DNA of 64,000 bases, taken from the NCBI GenBank assembly GCA_028386065.3, contig JAKUCV010001631.1, positions 8,098 to 72,097 on the forward strand. Direction: 5' to 3'. Origin of the DNA: Turnera subulata. Lineage: Eukaryota > Streptophyta > Magnoliopsida > Malpighiales > Passifloraceae. Of the stretch, positions 10,930 through 22,912 are shown in pieces. Positions within the stretch are counted from its first letter, which is position 1. Each line of letters starts with the position of its first letter. The position numbers were made by a program, and so were the translations under genes. The notes beneath the pieces are model-generated. The model was not told the origin of the DNA. It did not search any database and worked only from the letters and a program-made list of their open reading frames with translations.

Positions 10930-12830
10930 AAGCATAGCAGTTCCCAAAGCTTTTGTCATTACCGCAGAAGAAGACCCTGATGCTGCCCAAGTTATAGCAG
11001 GTATCTTTACAGTACATGGTAGTGTTGCATTAACATTAATTGACCCTGGAGCTACACATTCCTTTATAGCCCAAACCTATGCTATGCAACATAACTGTGA
11101 AGATGTATCCCTAGAAAAACCGATGAGGATTAGATTACCCGCAGGCATCATAGTGAGATTAGATAGAGTTTGTAAGGATGTGCCGTTAGAGTTCGGGGAC
11201 GAAACCTTTCCTGCTCGCCTCATTGTCATGAACATGGGAGGATTTGATATAATCCTAGGCATGGATTGGTTGTCGAAGTATCAAGCTTTGGTGGATTGCC
11301 GAGCTAAGCAAGTGAGGCTGACATCCGCCGAAGGCCTATTGATTGTTATGTCCGGAGTGGGGAGAACTACAACCACATGTAGTATCTCTGCTACCCAGGG
11401 CTACGGAATGAAGCAACATGGACCAGATGCTTTGCTGACTCACATTTCAGGTGAAGAAATACAAGATCCTCCCCCGGAGGATGTACCAGTTGTGAGGGAG
11501 TTTGTTGATATTTTTCCAGATGATCTACCTGGTTTGCCACCTGACAGAGAGGTTGAATACACCATCGAGCTTATACCTGGAGTTACACCTATCTCGATGG
11601 CACCGTACAGGATGGCACCGATAGAGCTTCAGGAGCTGAAGAAGCAGCTAGACGAACTACTGGAGAAAGGTTTCATCAGACCTAGTACCTCACCATGGGG
11701 TGCACCAGTCTTGTTCGTGAAGAAGAAGGATGGTAGTCTGCGTATGTGTGTAGACTATCGCCAGATCAACAAGGTGACAATAAAAAATAAGTACCCGTTA
11801 CCAAGGATTGATGATCTTTTTGATCAGCTTCAAGGAGTAACGGTGTTTTCAAAGATTGATCTCCGATCGAGCTATCACCAGATCAAGTTTTCGGAGAAGG
11901 ACATACCGAGACAGCTTTTCGCACACGGTATGGCCACTTCGAATTCACTGTGGTACCTTTTGGTTTGACCAATGCACCGACAGTATCCATGTGCTTGATG
12001 CACTTGGTGCTGAATGAGTTCCTGGATAAGTTTGTTGTGGTCTTCATCGACGATATCCTCATCTACTCCAAGAGCAAGGAAGAGCACGAAGAGCATTTGA
12101 GGATAGTGCTTCAAAGGTTAAGGGAGAAGTAGCTGTATGCCAAATTCAACAAGTGTGAATTTTGGCTTGGAGAAGCTTCCTTCCTCGGACATGTAGTAGG
12201 CGGGGATGGAATAAAGGTTGATCCTGCCAAAGTTAAGGCTGTGTTGGAGTGGGAGCCTCTTAAGAATGTGTCCGAAGTCAGGAGTTTTCTTGGCCTTGCA
12301 GTATATTATCGGAGGTTCATAGAAGGTTTTTCCTTATTAGCCAGTCCCATGACTAAGCTATTAAGGAAAGAACAAGCTTTTGTTTGGAGCCCGGAGTGCC
12401 AACGGAGTTTTGAGGAGCTTAAGAAGAAGCTGACCACGGCACCAGTACTAACAGTACCGAAGCCAAGAGTTGAGTACATGCTGTTTTGTGATGCATCAGG
12501 TCTTAGCTTAGGAGCTGTGCTGATGCAAGAAGGACGAGTAATTGCCTATGCTTCCAGACAGCTAAGGACTCATGAGAAGAACTACCCGACTCATGATCTT
12601 GAGATGGCAGCTATGATTTTGGCTCTAAAGATTTGGAGACACTACTTGTTTGGAGAGAAGTGTCGAATCTTCACCGACCACAAAAGCCTTAAGTACATCA
12701 TGACTCAGAAGGAGCTTAACCTGCGACAAAGACGTTGGGTTGAGTTGCTTAATGATTATGACTGTACTATCGAGTATCACCCAAGAAAGGCTAATGTGGT
12801 AACTGATGCTTTGAGCCGGAGACAACCGGA
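10930..12830 (+). pseudogene. Element 1 protease, reverse transcriptase and RNase H, broken
   Basis: Middle part of the pol polyprotein. The aspartic protease has [10 protein letters not shown] near 11038 (DPG in place of the usual DSG/DTG) and the flap-side IILGMDWL near 11250. Reverse transcriptase runs from about 11600: [33 protein letters not shown], then the catalytic FIDDILIYS at about 12043. RNase H follows: LFCDASG (about 12482), [15 protein letters not shown] single-base deletion near 11911 shifts the frame inside RT, and TAG at 12130 stands where a glutamine codon is expected. RT cannot be made as one chain. The domain order protease-RT-RNase H-integrase identifies Ty3/gypsy. Confidence 0.9.
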
Positions 12831-14552
12831 TGATGCCTCCACTAGTTACTCGATGTTTTCACTAATCGAGTTAACGAAGTTGGGAGTTGACTTGACAGTG
12901 GATGAAACAGGAGCCTTGCTGGCACACATGAGTGTCAAGTCCAACCTAAGAGGATGGATAGTGGAGTTACAAGATGGAGATCCCGACCTGGTCAAGCTGA
13001 AGGAAGGAGTAAGGAGTGGAAAAGAAGACAAGTTTCGTATAGCTGATGATGGAGCATTGATGATTGGGAAACGGGTATGTGTACCCAATGTCAGTAACCT
13101 GCGTAGTCAGATTCTGGATGAAGGTCATATGACACCGTATGCGATGCATCCTGGAAGCACCAAGGTGTATCAGAACCTGAGGAGTCATTTTTGGTGGCCT
13201 CGTATGAAGAAGGATGTAGTCGAGTATGTCGCAAGATGCATTACTTGCCAGCAGGTGAAAGCTGAACATCAGGCTCCAGCAGGCAAGATGAGATCGTTGA
13301 CAATACCGGAGTGGAAGTGGGAGATGATCACTATGGATTTTGTGATTGGTTTACCGATGACTCGGAGGCAACATGATGCTATTTGGGTCATCGTTGACCG
13401 ATTAACAAAATCGGCTCATTTCCTCTCTATTCGCCAAACTGATACCATGGACACTTTGGCGAGTAAGTATGTTGCTGAGATTGTGAGACTACACGGGATT
13501 CCAAAGTCCATAGTCTCAGACAGAGATCCCAGATTCACATCACGATTCTGGAAGAGTTTACAAGCTGCTTTGGGAACCAAGTTGAGCATCAGCACTACTT
13601 TTCATCCTCAGACAGATGGACAGTCCGAGAGGACCATACAGACACTAGAAGATATGCTTAGGGCTTGTGCTCTTAACTTCAGTGGGGGTTGGGATAAGTA
13701 TCTACCCTTAGCAGAGTTTGCATATAACAACGGCTACCATTCCAGCATTGGTATGCCACCTTTTGAGGCTCTCTATGGAAGGAAGTGTAGAAGTCGGGTA
13801 TGTTGGGATGAAGAAGGTATGAGACTGATCATTGGACCGGATTTAGTCCAACTGACAGTTGACAAGATTCAGACAGTGAAACAGTGCAAGAGAGTTGCTC
13901 AGGATCGGCAGAAGAGCTATGCCGACAAACACCGACGTGAGATGGAGTATAACGTTGGTGAGAAGGTTTTCCTCAGAGTTGCACCCTGGAAATGAAATAA
14001 TGAATTGGTGAAGGTGCTCTCCTTGAGGGGGATAAAAAGCATCACGTCCCGAATTCGAATCCCTAGTGCTGCAGCATGGTAAAGGATTTAATCGGGCGGA
14101 GGGAGTGATGTAACAATACCTGAATATGGTGGGTCCCTCGAAGAGAGGGCCTTCACAGAAAAGGTGTGATCAGGTTCGGCAAAAGAGGAAAGCTGAGTCC
14201 AAGGTATATCAGGCCATATGAAATCGTAGAGAGGATCGGACCTTTGGCTTACAAGTTGTCCTTACCTGAAGAGCTTTCACGCATTCATGACGTGTTTCAC
14301 GTCTCCATGCTAAGGAGGTACCGATCAGATCCTAGTCATATCGTGGCCCCGGTGGATGTTGAAGTGGCAGAAGATCTTACCTACACAGAAGTACCGGAAC
14401 AGATTCTTGCTCGGAAAGTACGGCAGTTACAGAACCGCACCATTCCCATGGTAAAGGTCAAGTGGAGTAAGCATTCCGCTAACGAGTCAACATGGGAAGT
14501 CGAGGAGCACATGCGATCCCAGTATCCGCATCTCTTCACCGGATCGGAGTGA
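12831..14552 (+). pseudogene. Element 1 integrase with chromodomain-like tail, interrupted
   Basis: The integrase inserts element DNA into chromatin. The zinc-binding HHCC domain spans 13120-13260 ([12 protein letters not shown] ... CITCQQ). The catalytic core has MDFVIGLP (first D, about 13336), SDRDPRF (second D, about 13520) and [13 protein letters not shown] (E, about 13630). The frame stops at 13995, where 168 bp of foreign sequence is inserted, and resumes at 14163 as GVIRFGKRGKLSP. The tail LQNRTIPMVKVKWSKH followed by STWEVEE is chromodomain-like, which places the element among the plant chromoviruses, most like Tekay/Del. TGA at 14550-14552 overlaps the hairpin before the polypurine tract. 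Confidence 0.9.
13995..14162 (+). mobile_element. Small insertion in integrase, possible tRNA-derived SINE
   Basis: The coding sequence reads through perfectly if these 168 bp are removed, so this is an exact insertion. It contains TTGGTGAAGGTGCTCTCC (box A-like) and GAATTCGAATCCC (box B-like), about 30 bp apart, as in the tRNA head of plant SINEs. A short GAAA repeat lies at each edge and may be the target duplication. Family unknown. Confidence 0.45.
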
Positions 14553-14587
14553 ATTTCGGAGACGAAATTCTTTTAAGGGGGGTAGAC
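14551..14587 (+). promoter_or_regulatory. Polypurine tract region with 8-bp inverted repeat
   Basis: GAATTTCG-GAGA-CGAAATTC (14551-14570) is a perfect 8-bp stem with a 4-base loop, followed by TTTTAAGGGGGGTAGAC and the 3' LTR. The purine run primes plus-strand synthesis. The same stem is present in elements 2 (26317-26336) and 3 (60566-60585). Confidence 0.8.
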
Positions 14588-14859
14588 TGTAACAGCCCGG
14601 GTAAAAAAAAAATTTTGTATTTTTACCGGACTGTAAAATACTTTGTACAGTAATTTACCATATAAAAATAATCATAGAAATTATTTTATGGTAAACCAAG
14701 CATCGGATTCCAATTCCGAGTCTCGAACCACACTTTGGATATTTTACAGAATTTTCCGGAGTGGGTAAACCGTGAAAAGACGATTATACCCTTAGGTTAG
14801 TATTACTACTAAGAAAAACTAGAAAGAGCATATAAGTCTTTTGCTATAATAATAATAAT
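14588..14859 (+). repeat. Element 1 3' LTR, first piece
   Basis: Matches 6990 onward of the 5' LTR up to the TAA microsatellite, where it stops at an N. The LTR continues at 21417 and again at 32518. Confidence 0.92.
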
Positions 14860-14860
14860 N
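14860..14860. other. Undetermined base (N) at a sequence junction
   Basis: The only N I see in the window. It marks the exact change from LTR microsatellite to unrelated sequence, so the join may come from assembly. Confidence 0.95.
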
Positions 14861-14961
14861 GGCTCGTGTTCCAGGGCCACCAGAACCGGAGCCTTTCAAA
14901 CTTGATCCGGCTCTGCTAGAAGTCCTCGAGAAACAAGGGCTACATGTTATTACCACCTCAC
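14861..14961 (+). other. Coding-like fragment of unknown origin
   Basis: From the base after N an open frame starts ARVPGPPEPEPFKLDPALLE, continues about 14 residues and enters the GAT repeat as poly-aspartate. It looks like an exon piece, but I do not recognise the protein. No start or splice sites are visible. Confidence 0.35.
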
Positions 14962-15144
<183 letters not shown>

Positions 15145-15179
15145 GTATAACAAAAGAAAAAAGTTGATTTAGCTCTTTT

Positions 15180-15233
15180 ATGCCTACTCTAACGAGTTAT
15201 TTTGCTTTCCTACTAGTAGCTTTAACTATAACC
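15180..15233 (+). pseudogene. petL: petL fragment (plastid)
   Basis: ATG plus 17 codons read MPTLTSYFAFLLVALTIT, closely matching the start of PetL, a one-helix subunit of the plastid cytochrome b6f complex. Homology stops after 18 codons, before the end of the roughly 31-residue protein. Confidence 0.75.
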
Positions 15234-15777
15234 TTCAAAAAGACTGACCATTTATGCCTCGATCTCGGATAGCTGGAAATTTTATGGATAAAACCTTCTC
15301 AATTGTAGATTTCTGTCCTAGTTGATCCTGATTCGACATTTCTTTTTTCTTAACCCCCGAATGCTGCCTCTCCTCCAAACCCTCTATGCGCTCTCTGGTA
15401 GCGCGAATGCGCGCTTCTTTCCTTGCAGGATCCATTGTTCTAACACTTCTCAAAAGGAAGTTTAGCACTCTACGAGAGCCTAAGAAAAGAAAGACTACAT
15501 TAATTCAGAAAAGAAAATTTGACCAATTACCCATAGTCCACAGAAAGGATGGAGAACTATTTCTGAACAATATTTACAAAAAGAAAATAAACATTTGAGA
15601 CCTCTTCTTACTTTCCGTTTTCCAACAGCAAAAACACCCCGATTCACGTAGATCATTACTCCATGAGGAGTGTATAGTTCTCCTTTATTCTAGGTTTATT
15701 TAGATTCCAGTAGTATGCTCTTCCTATACCTTACTCGCCTGATTTGAGTCTTAGTTGCTTCCCTTTGATTTTAAGGA

Positions 15778-15862
15778 TCGAGTTGCAGAGAACAATCCGA
15801 ACTGAGGCAATCTTTCCGGATTCGCTCCGCCTTACAGCCTTGCTTCCCATTGCAGTTTCTTT
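15778..15862 (-). pseudogene. rrn18: Mitochondrial rrn18 fragment
   Basis: GAGTTGCAGAGAACAATCCG and what follows is the complement of the small-subunit rRNA segment around CGGATTGTTCTCTGCAACTC, in the version I know from plant mitochondrial 18S rRNA. About 85 bp, antisense here. Confidence 0.7.
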
Positions 15863-16651
15863 TCGATCTTCGCAGTATTGTTTCACCAAAAAAATTCCAA
15901 AGAATTCGAAAGTCTAAATTAAACGAAGGAGATCCATAGTATGCTTATGAAGACGTAGGTAGATTTGGCGATATGGCAATGCGAGCACGAAGAGAAGACT
16001 GACTAGGGACGAAGGGAAGTGACTGAGCCCAACACTAACCTTTAGTTGGCTTATTATCATTTTAAATTCCCATGTGTGTGAATTGCTTTATCAGCGCATC
16101 AATAGGATCAGGATCAACTAGGACAGAAATCAAGCATTCGGCCGGAAATGTCTCAATAATAATAAAGATAGAAAGGCAGAACGAAGAATATCATTATATA
16201 TTGAGTCTCTCTTTCCCCACGGCACAGCACAAGGCCGGGCGTGGCACGAAGGGGGCGTCCAAGAAGGAATGTTTTACTTTTACTCAGTTGTTAATACCAA
16301 CTGACCAACAACCGAAAGTCCGCCCAAAGTTTCGGTCTCGGAAGATGGAATGTCTCCTCTTTTTTTACTGATCTAAGTGGTCCTATTCTCTGTCCCCTGC
16401 TAGGAAGCATTACTCCTCAGATGCGGTGCTTCCCGCTTTCAGTCAAATGAGGCACTACAGGTATTGGATTCAGCTTGAACGAGGTTTCCCATCGATTGAT
16501 AGAATCTTAACAAGAAAATCAAAAACTCACCCACACTAAGACGGAAGCTTCAATGCCCCTGCCCCGGAGCTGGTTTGGAACCCTCCGTTGGAACTAGTGA
16601 ATTTGATGGAGGAAATTCCTCTGTCCGTCTTTCCGACGGATTCCTGAGATA

Positions 16652-16683
16652 CCCGTGGAGAGAGATAGCGAGATGGCAAATGG
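16652..16683 (+). repeat. 32-bp direct repeat, copy 1
   Basis: Identical to 19784-19815 (starts CCCGTGGAGAGAGATAGCGA). Short dispersed repeats of this kind are common in plant mitochondrial DNA. The flanks differ. Confidence 0.9.
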
Positions 16684-16860
16684 CCATTTTATCAATGGAT
16701 CGAAACCAAATCGGAATTCTAGGATCCATTCTTGGAGCAAATACTTTTATACATATTTCTTCGGGTCGATCTAAACCCTCCTCTATTCTCGTAAGATGTA
16801 ACTTGATCATGAGCGAATTTGTTGATGTTGCACCCACGAAGTATAAAAAGTGCCCATACG

Positions 16861-16901
16861 GCGGTGAATTCGTTCTTGGGCCTTGTACACACCGCCCGTC
16901 A
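16861..16901 (+). pseudogene. rrn18: Small-subunit rRNA 3' fragment (rrn18-like)
   Basis: Contains the universal CTTGTACACACCGCCCGTCA preceded by GGTGAATTCGTTCTTGGGC. Only about 40 bp match; sequence after CCCGTCA is unrelated. Orientation is opposite to the fragment at 15778. Confidence 0.75.
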
Positions 16902-17664
16902 TCCCGATGGAGAACGATTCTCTGGTTCTTCCACGTCCCAATCGCCCTCCGGGGGGAGTATGCACTTCTAAAAGATCTTTTAGACTGTGCCCAATCCCGA
17001 AGTTAGTCCGATACATATGACCGGCTATTAGGAAGGTTTTTATTCAAAATCAATCAGTCATTAAAAAGAAAGGGGGGTCATCTTTCCTAAAGGGGCATCT
17101 TGCACTTTATAGATAGATTAATCTGTCCTGTATAAATAAGGATCTCGGCAGCGCAACCAAGCACCTTAGCTACGGGAGAAAAAGCCACTCTCTGTGCAGC
17201 CTTGGTCTCCTGGTTTTCGTGCCTCCGATGGTAAGGTCTCTCGTGCAGTGTTATGGGTTCAATTCCCTGGTCTTGAGCTAAGCGGGCTCCCCTAACAGAA
17301 ATTGTACATCCAAAGGAATTTAGTAAACTGCAGGAATCCTAGCTATTCACTTTTCATTCTTCAATTATTCCCTTTAATATATTCTTCTTTTTTGATTTCG
17401 AATTCTTTCTTATTTTATTCTATATTCAGATCCAAATCTTTCGATTTTCGAATATTTTCGAAGTTTTCGTATTTGTTCTCTATTTGATTTTTCTTATGTT
17501 TTAACTTTCTAACCCTTAGAACTGGAATCTTTCATTTTCGCTAGAGGAATCATTACCGCAAGGCATAGAGGGGGAAAAAATCATTTTGTCCTTTTAGTTG
17601 GAACTTTTGGCTCCAAATTCCACTTGAACGTCTAAATCTGAAGGTCTAGATGGGCAGGCGATTG

Positions 17665-17754
17665 ATAGCATGTTTATTAAATAACTCTCGGTAGTGAATG
17701 GATTTTGCAGGTAAGCCCCTTCTTTTATAGCACGTTTATTAAATAACTCTCGGT
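17665..17754 (+). repeat. 28-bp direct repeat pair
   Basis: The 28-bp block at 17665-17692 (ends ATAACTCTCGGT) recurs at 17727-17754 with one mismatch. Confidence 0.85.
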
Positions 17755-17759
17755 CTTGT

Positions 17760-17788
17760 TCCTCAGTAGCTCAGTGGTAGAGCGGTCG
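17760..17788 (+). pseudogene. trnN-GUU: 5' part of a tRNA-Asn gene (plastid type)
   Basis: TCCTCAGTAGCTCAGTGGTA plus AGAGCGGTC is the acceptor and D-arm sequence of plastid-type trnN. It stops before the anticodon and switches at once to rrn26 sequence, so no tRNA can be made. Confidence 0.7.
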
Positions 17789-17840
17789 ACTCCCACTGCT
17801 TGGGAGCTTACGGTTTCATGTTCTATTTCACTCCCCGATA
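17789..17840 (-). pseudogene. rrn26: Mitochondrial rrn26 fragment
   Basis: CTCCCACTGCTTGGGAGCTT, then CGGTTTCATGTTC and TTTCACTCCCC, is the complement of the large-subunit rRNA region equivalent to E. coli 23S around 450-510. It is fused directly to the trnN fragment. Confidence 0.7.
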
Positions 17841-18331
17841 CTAAAGGTGCTGTCTTAAATAGAATTTTTGCTTTTCTGATAGCAGCTACTCTCTAGGGAG
17901 TCTTCCTTTACCAATGGGTCCATAAGTATATACTACCTTCTAAAGAGGGCTCATTTCCTTAGACTTGATCCAGGTGTTCAGAAGTTGCATTCTGTCACTC
18001 TACCTCAAAGGGCCGATCTTTTGTAGGAGCTACCCGTAATAACGAACTTGCAAAATGAAGAAACGAGCCCCTCTCAGAGAAAGCCATTGCGCGCTAGCCT
18101 AGCTAGCTAGCGTTTTTCAGCTGGCTATTATAACAGTAGTCTGTTTGGGATGGGAATGGCTCAGCCCACATGCATCATTTGATGAAAGCACTGCAGTCCA
18201 GTCGCCTCCTCGAAGTGGCTTGTCAACCACGCTTTCCCTCCCTAAACCTCACTTCATCCCTCTCCTTTCTTTCGAGTAACCGCCCCCTTCTCCCATGCTG
18301 AGTCACAGGTAGCGCTTTGGAAAGCACGGGC

Positions 18332-18365
18332 GAGCCACATGCAGGGAAACTTGCACGTGTGGTTC
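18332..18365 (+). ncRNA. Group II intron domain V (remnant)
   Basis: A 34-base hairpin begins GAGCCACATGCAGGGAAAC and ends GTGTGGTTC. It has the length, GAAA-type loop and pairing of group II intron domain V, the catalytic core of plant organelle introns. The adjoining exon is replaced by other fragments, so this is an orphan intron piece. Sequence style suggests a mitochondrial intron; which one is unclear. Confidence 0.75.
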
Positions 18366-18443
18366 TGGCCGGGGGAAAGGGGAAGTGGAATTTTTCAACT
18401 CCTTATTTTTAGACAGATAAGCTAGGACTTTCTAGAATTCCAC

Positions 18444-18530
18444 ATTGGTCAAAGTTTCATGATTACTTTATCTCACGCAAATCGTTTACCAGTAACTATT
18501 CAGTATCCTTATGAAAAATTAATCACATCG
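18444..18530 (+). pseudogene. ndhI: ndhI fragment (plastid)
   Basis: The open frame includes [20 protein letters not shown] and PYEKLITS, matching the N-terminal part of NdhI, a 4Fe-4S subunit of the plastid NDH complex. It ends before any cysteine motif; neither start nor stop is included. Confidence 0.85.
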
Positions 18531-19783
18531 CTTCGCACCTCACTTAATTAGTTAACTTTCTTCTCTTCGCAAAATTGATCATTATGAGTGTTATGATGAA
18601 TTTGATTGGGAAGTGCAATGGCAAAAAGAGGGGGTACTAGAACTTGACTTTGTTAAAGACATACGGAGCATACATACTACTCTGAGCCCACAAGGTGTTC
18701 ATGCCTCAGGAAAGAAAGGAACTGACCTAATGAAAATAGTTGTCCCCGTCTTCCCCTTACCCTAAACAAGCGACAATGCTTTTTCAAAGAAGGATTTTAG
18801 GGAATCAAAAAACTTATTGGGAAGTCGATGCCTTACTCCATTACTGTGAGTAAAAAAGAGACCTGTACCCCGAAAAAAGAGACAAAGTTCAAAGACCGAT
18901 AGTCAAACTTGGAAGGAACTGCAATACTATTCTACAATATGTTTAACTAAAATGCAAATATTGGCTACACCGCTGCTTAATCTTTCCGGGGGGTCAACTC
19001 CGTTACATACCCGACATCCAATACAACCAAACCCCCGTCAAGCTCGTGGATTACGCAATCAAAAGTTTCGGTGGAATGCCCTATGGCTCCAGCGTGATAA
19101 TCACAGCTCGCATTGGGATCGTACCATCGGTTCCAAATGGGGGCCCTTCATACAAGTTTGCTGCTAGGTCAGTAGCGCCCTTAGAATCTAAGCCTTTTGA
19201 AGCGCCAACAAAGAGGCGAAGTAGTGGTCTCTTTCTTTCCATTACGAACGACACGCTTCGCCCGCTCCCTCCCCGTGTCCACTAGCGCTCCTGTCCAGAG
19301 CGAAGAGAAGGCGAAAAAGCGCCTCAAATGGTGGATATGCAAGCATGATAACTTATATGCTCTTCTATATCTCCATGAATCTAGGAACTTTTGCTCGGTT
19401 TCTTTTAGGAGTTCTCTTGTTCGGGAGAGCTAGCAGGTTGAGAAAGAGATCTAAGGGCTTCACTTTCACCGTAGTGGTGATGAACTTTCTTCGGTCTTCT
19501 TTCTCGTCCCGCCGCTGAGATGTCCAGCGGATTCTTGGGCCTTCGATAGAGTCAAGTAGTACCTTTCAAATAATCTCTCTCTATTATACTAGCACTTTCA
19601 GCCTATCTTTCTTAACATGCTTAAGTACTTGTGAGTATCCTCTCGTTTTCACTCGACTCAGACTCTAAACAAAGTGTCCATTGCTGGGAATTCAAATTTA
19701 ATCTCCTTCCATACTTCACATGCCGCAGCCAGTTCAGTACTCCATTTGGCAGCTACTTTTTCACTTTTGATTTCCAGATAGTT

Positions 19784-19815
19784 CCCGTGGAGAGAGATAG
19801 CGAGATGGCAAATGG
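19784..19815 (+). repeat. 32-bp direct repeat, copy 2
   Basis: Second copy of the 16652-16683 repeat, followed by unrelated sequence. Confidence 0.9.
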
Positions 19816-19921
19816 TTTGGTGAGTTTCCTATTCCTATTCTTTTTCTCTTTTTCTTTTTACCATTTGAAATTGATATGTCCGATACGTATCGATCATATC
19901 TTCTAAATTATCTATCTTTTC

Positions 19922-20011
19922 CATCTGCATTTCCATCTAACAATGTTCGTCTTTTACCAAAAGCAAGTCATTTTGGTAAAAGACGAACATTGTTAGATGG
20001 AAATGCAGATG
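19922..20011. repeat. Perfect 41-bp inverted repeat with 8-base loop
   Basis: The arm 19922-19962 is the exact reverse complement of 19971-20011, with loop GCAAGTCA between. The right arm belongs to the rpoC2-like fragment. Confidence 0.97.
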
Positions 20012-20115
20012 TATGATCTATATCGGTACTCCAGTGTAGTTCTCCGCCTGACTCGGAATAAGTATGTTTTTCAACCTTTTCTGTAAAACGGAAAGTGTAT
20101 GTTTCCTCGCGAAAT
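19971..20115 (-). pseudogene. rpoC2: rpoC2-like fragment (plastid)
   Basis: On the minus strand YTFRFTEK and [15 protein letters not shown] followed by NVRLLPK resemble the HWSTDVYHAPEF...NVHLLPK stretch of the plastid RNA polymerase beta'' subunit. It is fused at its 5' side to the first codons of psbZ and enters a perfect fold-back at its 3' side. Confidence 0.55.
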
Positions 20116-20180
20116 TCAGCCAATTGGAAAGCAATAGTCATATTTCGAATCCTCCAAACTACCAAAAAAAGAATATACTA
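20116..20180 (-). pseudogene. psbZ: psbZ start and upstream sequence (plastid)
   Basis: Minus-strand ATG at 20141 gives MTIAFQLA, the start of PsbZ, a photosystem II subunit, then continues into rpoC2-like sequence. Only 8 codons plus some leader are present. Confidence 0.5.
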
Positions 20181-21290
20181 TTTGATCCCTCTATCAATTA
20201 AAAAGATTGTAAAAAAAAATACATCATGGGGGGATTGGACCATGAATCTATTGATTCTTAGGACTTATGCCACCCCCTTACTCACTTTATTCGATGAAAT
20301 CTTAATGAATTTGAAAAAAATATAGGGTTTGGCCTCTGTCATTCTTTAGATCCGCTGTTTCACCCCGATAGTATGATAAATGAAGTCAATGTCCTGGATC
20401 CGATCCCTATTTCTATTTTCATTTACCTTTATTGCGTTTTCTATTAATAGGATATGAGGTATCGGAATATCCGCGGTCGCAGATCTTAAGCTAGTATTAA
20501 ACTACAAGCAAGCATCTGGCTAAAGCTAGAAAGAGAAAAGAAAGCGTCGGCCTATCCTCCACTCTTCCTATCGTTTGTGCCCCGCAAAACAAGCCACTCC
20601 TGAGAGAAATAAATGAATTCCATCCGCGATCTATATAATAGTGACGTCATTTTTGAGATCTTTCAATAGTTCGAAATTCGACTCTGGGATTTTTGAATCA
20701 AATCCAAATTCAAGTTTGAAACTCATGGCAGAATCGTGATGTTTGGGCTTCTTTCTTCATCTGGAATCTTTCCTGTTGCAGTAGCAGTACGATTTCAGTA
20801 TTCAATCTATCCCCTTTCTTTGTTCTGGAGTTCAGGACTTTTTTTCTATGGTCCTCCGGCCAGGAGAAGAGATGCCGTTGAAGCCACCATTCCCATGCCT
20901 ACGGTCGTTACTTCGAGTCCCGGAAGATGCCTCTGGAACTTTTTTTCTCGGGCAGAAGAGGACAGGAGTCTACTATACTATACTATTAAAGTTAAAGTAA
21001 AGATGACTCCTAGAGATGGTATTTTTACTAAATAGTTATGGATGAGTTGACAATGAATTCCAATTTGACTCAGCGATTCCTCCCTTCACCCAACGATCGA
21101 GGCCCTTGAGTTGGCACTGACAACAGCTAAACACTGCTTTTTGGTGGAAGAGTTACGTTATGTAGACTATCTTCACTTTCAATACTTACATATAAGTCTC
21201 TATAACATAGAAAAGCGGGCTGCCCACTTTGTGGCATCGATTGTACAAGTTCGTGAAGAGGGCTGGACGACTAGAATGAGCGGGCTGCCC

Positions 21291-21416
21291 ACTTTTGCTG
21301 GCTTAGTTTCTTTCCAGCTCAATGGTACATGCTCCTTCATGATTATCCCCGATTGAAGAAATGTGGCAGACACCCCTTCCTTTTTCCTCAGCCTTCCTCA
21401 CATGTTTCTTCTTCTT
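21291..21416 (+). repeat. Extra copy of an element 1 LTR segment
   Basis: TTTTGCTGGCTTAGTTTC onward repeats the LTR part that occurs again at 21627-21752 (5' LTR equivalent from about 7313). It separates organellar DNA from the second LTR piece and is not explained by a simple insertion. Confidence 0.85.

Positions 21417-22912
<1,496 letters not shown>

Larger units (their letters stand above)
15145..21290. other. Organelle-derived mosaic DNA (NUMT/NUPT-like)
   Basis: Fragments of plastid genes (petL, ndhI, rpoC2, psbZ) and of mitochondrial or plastid rRNA/tRNA genes and a group II intron occur in both orientations within about 6 kb, separated by unassigned sequence of mitochondrial intergenic style. 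No complete gene survives. Plastid pieces mixed with mitochondrial rRNA suggest a mitochondrial intergenic region that had already captured plastid DNA before moving to the nucleus, or an assembly chimera. ORFs at 16072, 16575, 18952, 19631 and 20736 are unassigned and probably non-functional. Confidence 0.75.

Noticed and set aside
16575..17006. 143-codon ORF in the organellar segment as a working gene
   Set aside because: It runs through a rrn18 scrap and a dispersed 32-bp repeat, so it is a chance chimera.
17760..17840. Complete tRNA gene
   Set aside because: Only the 5' part of trnN is present; what looks like the 3' half is antisense rrn26 sequence.
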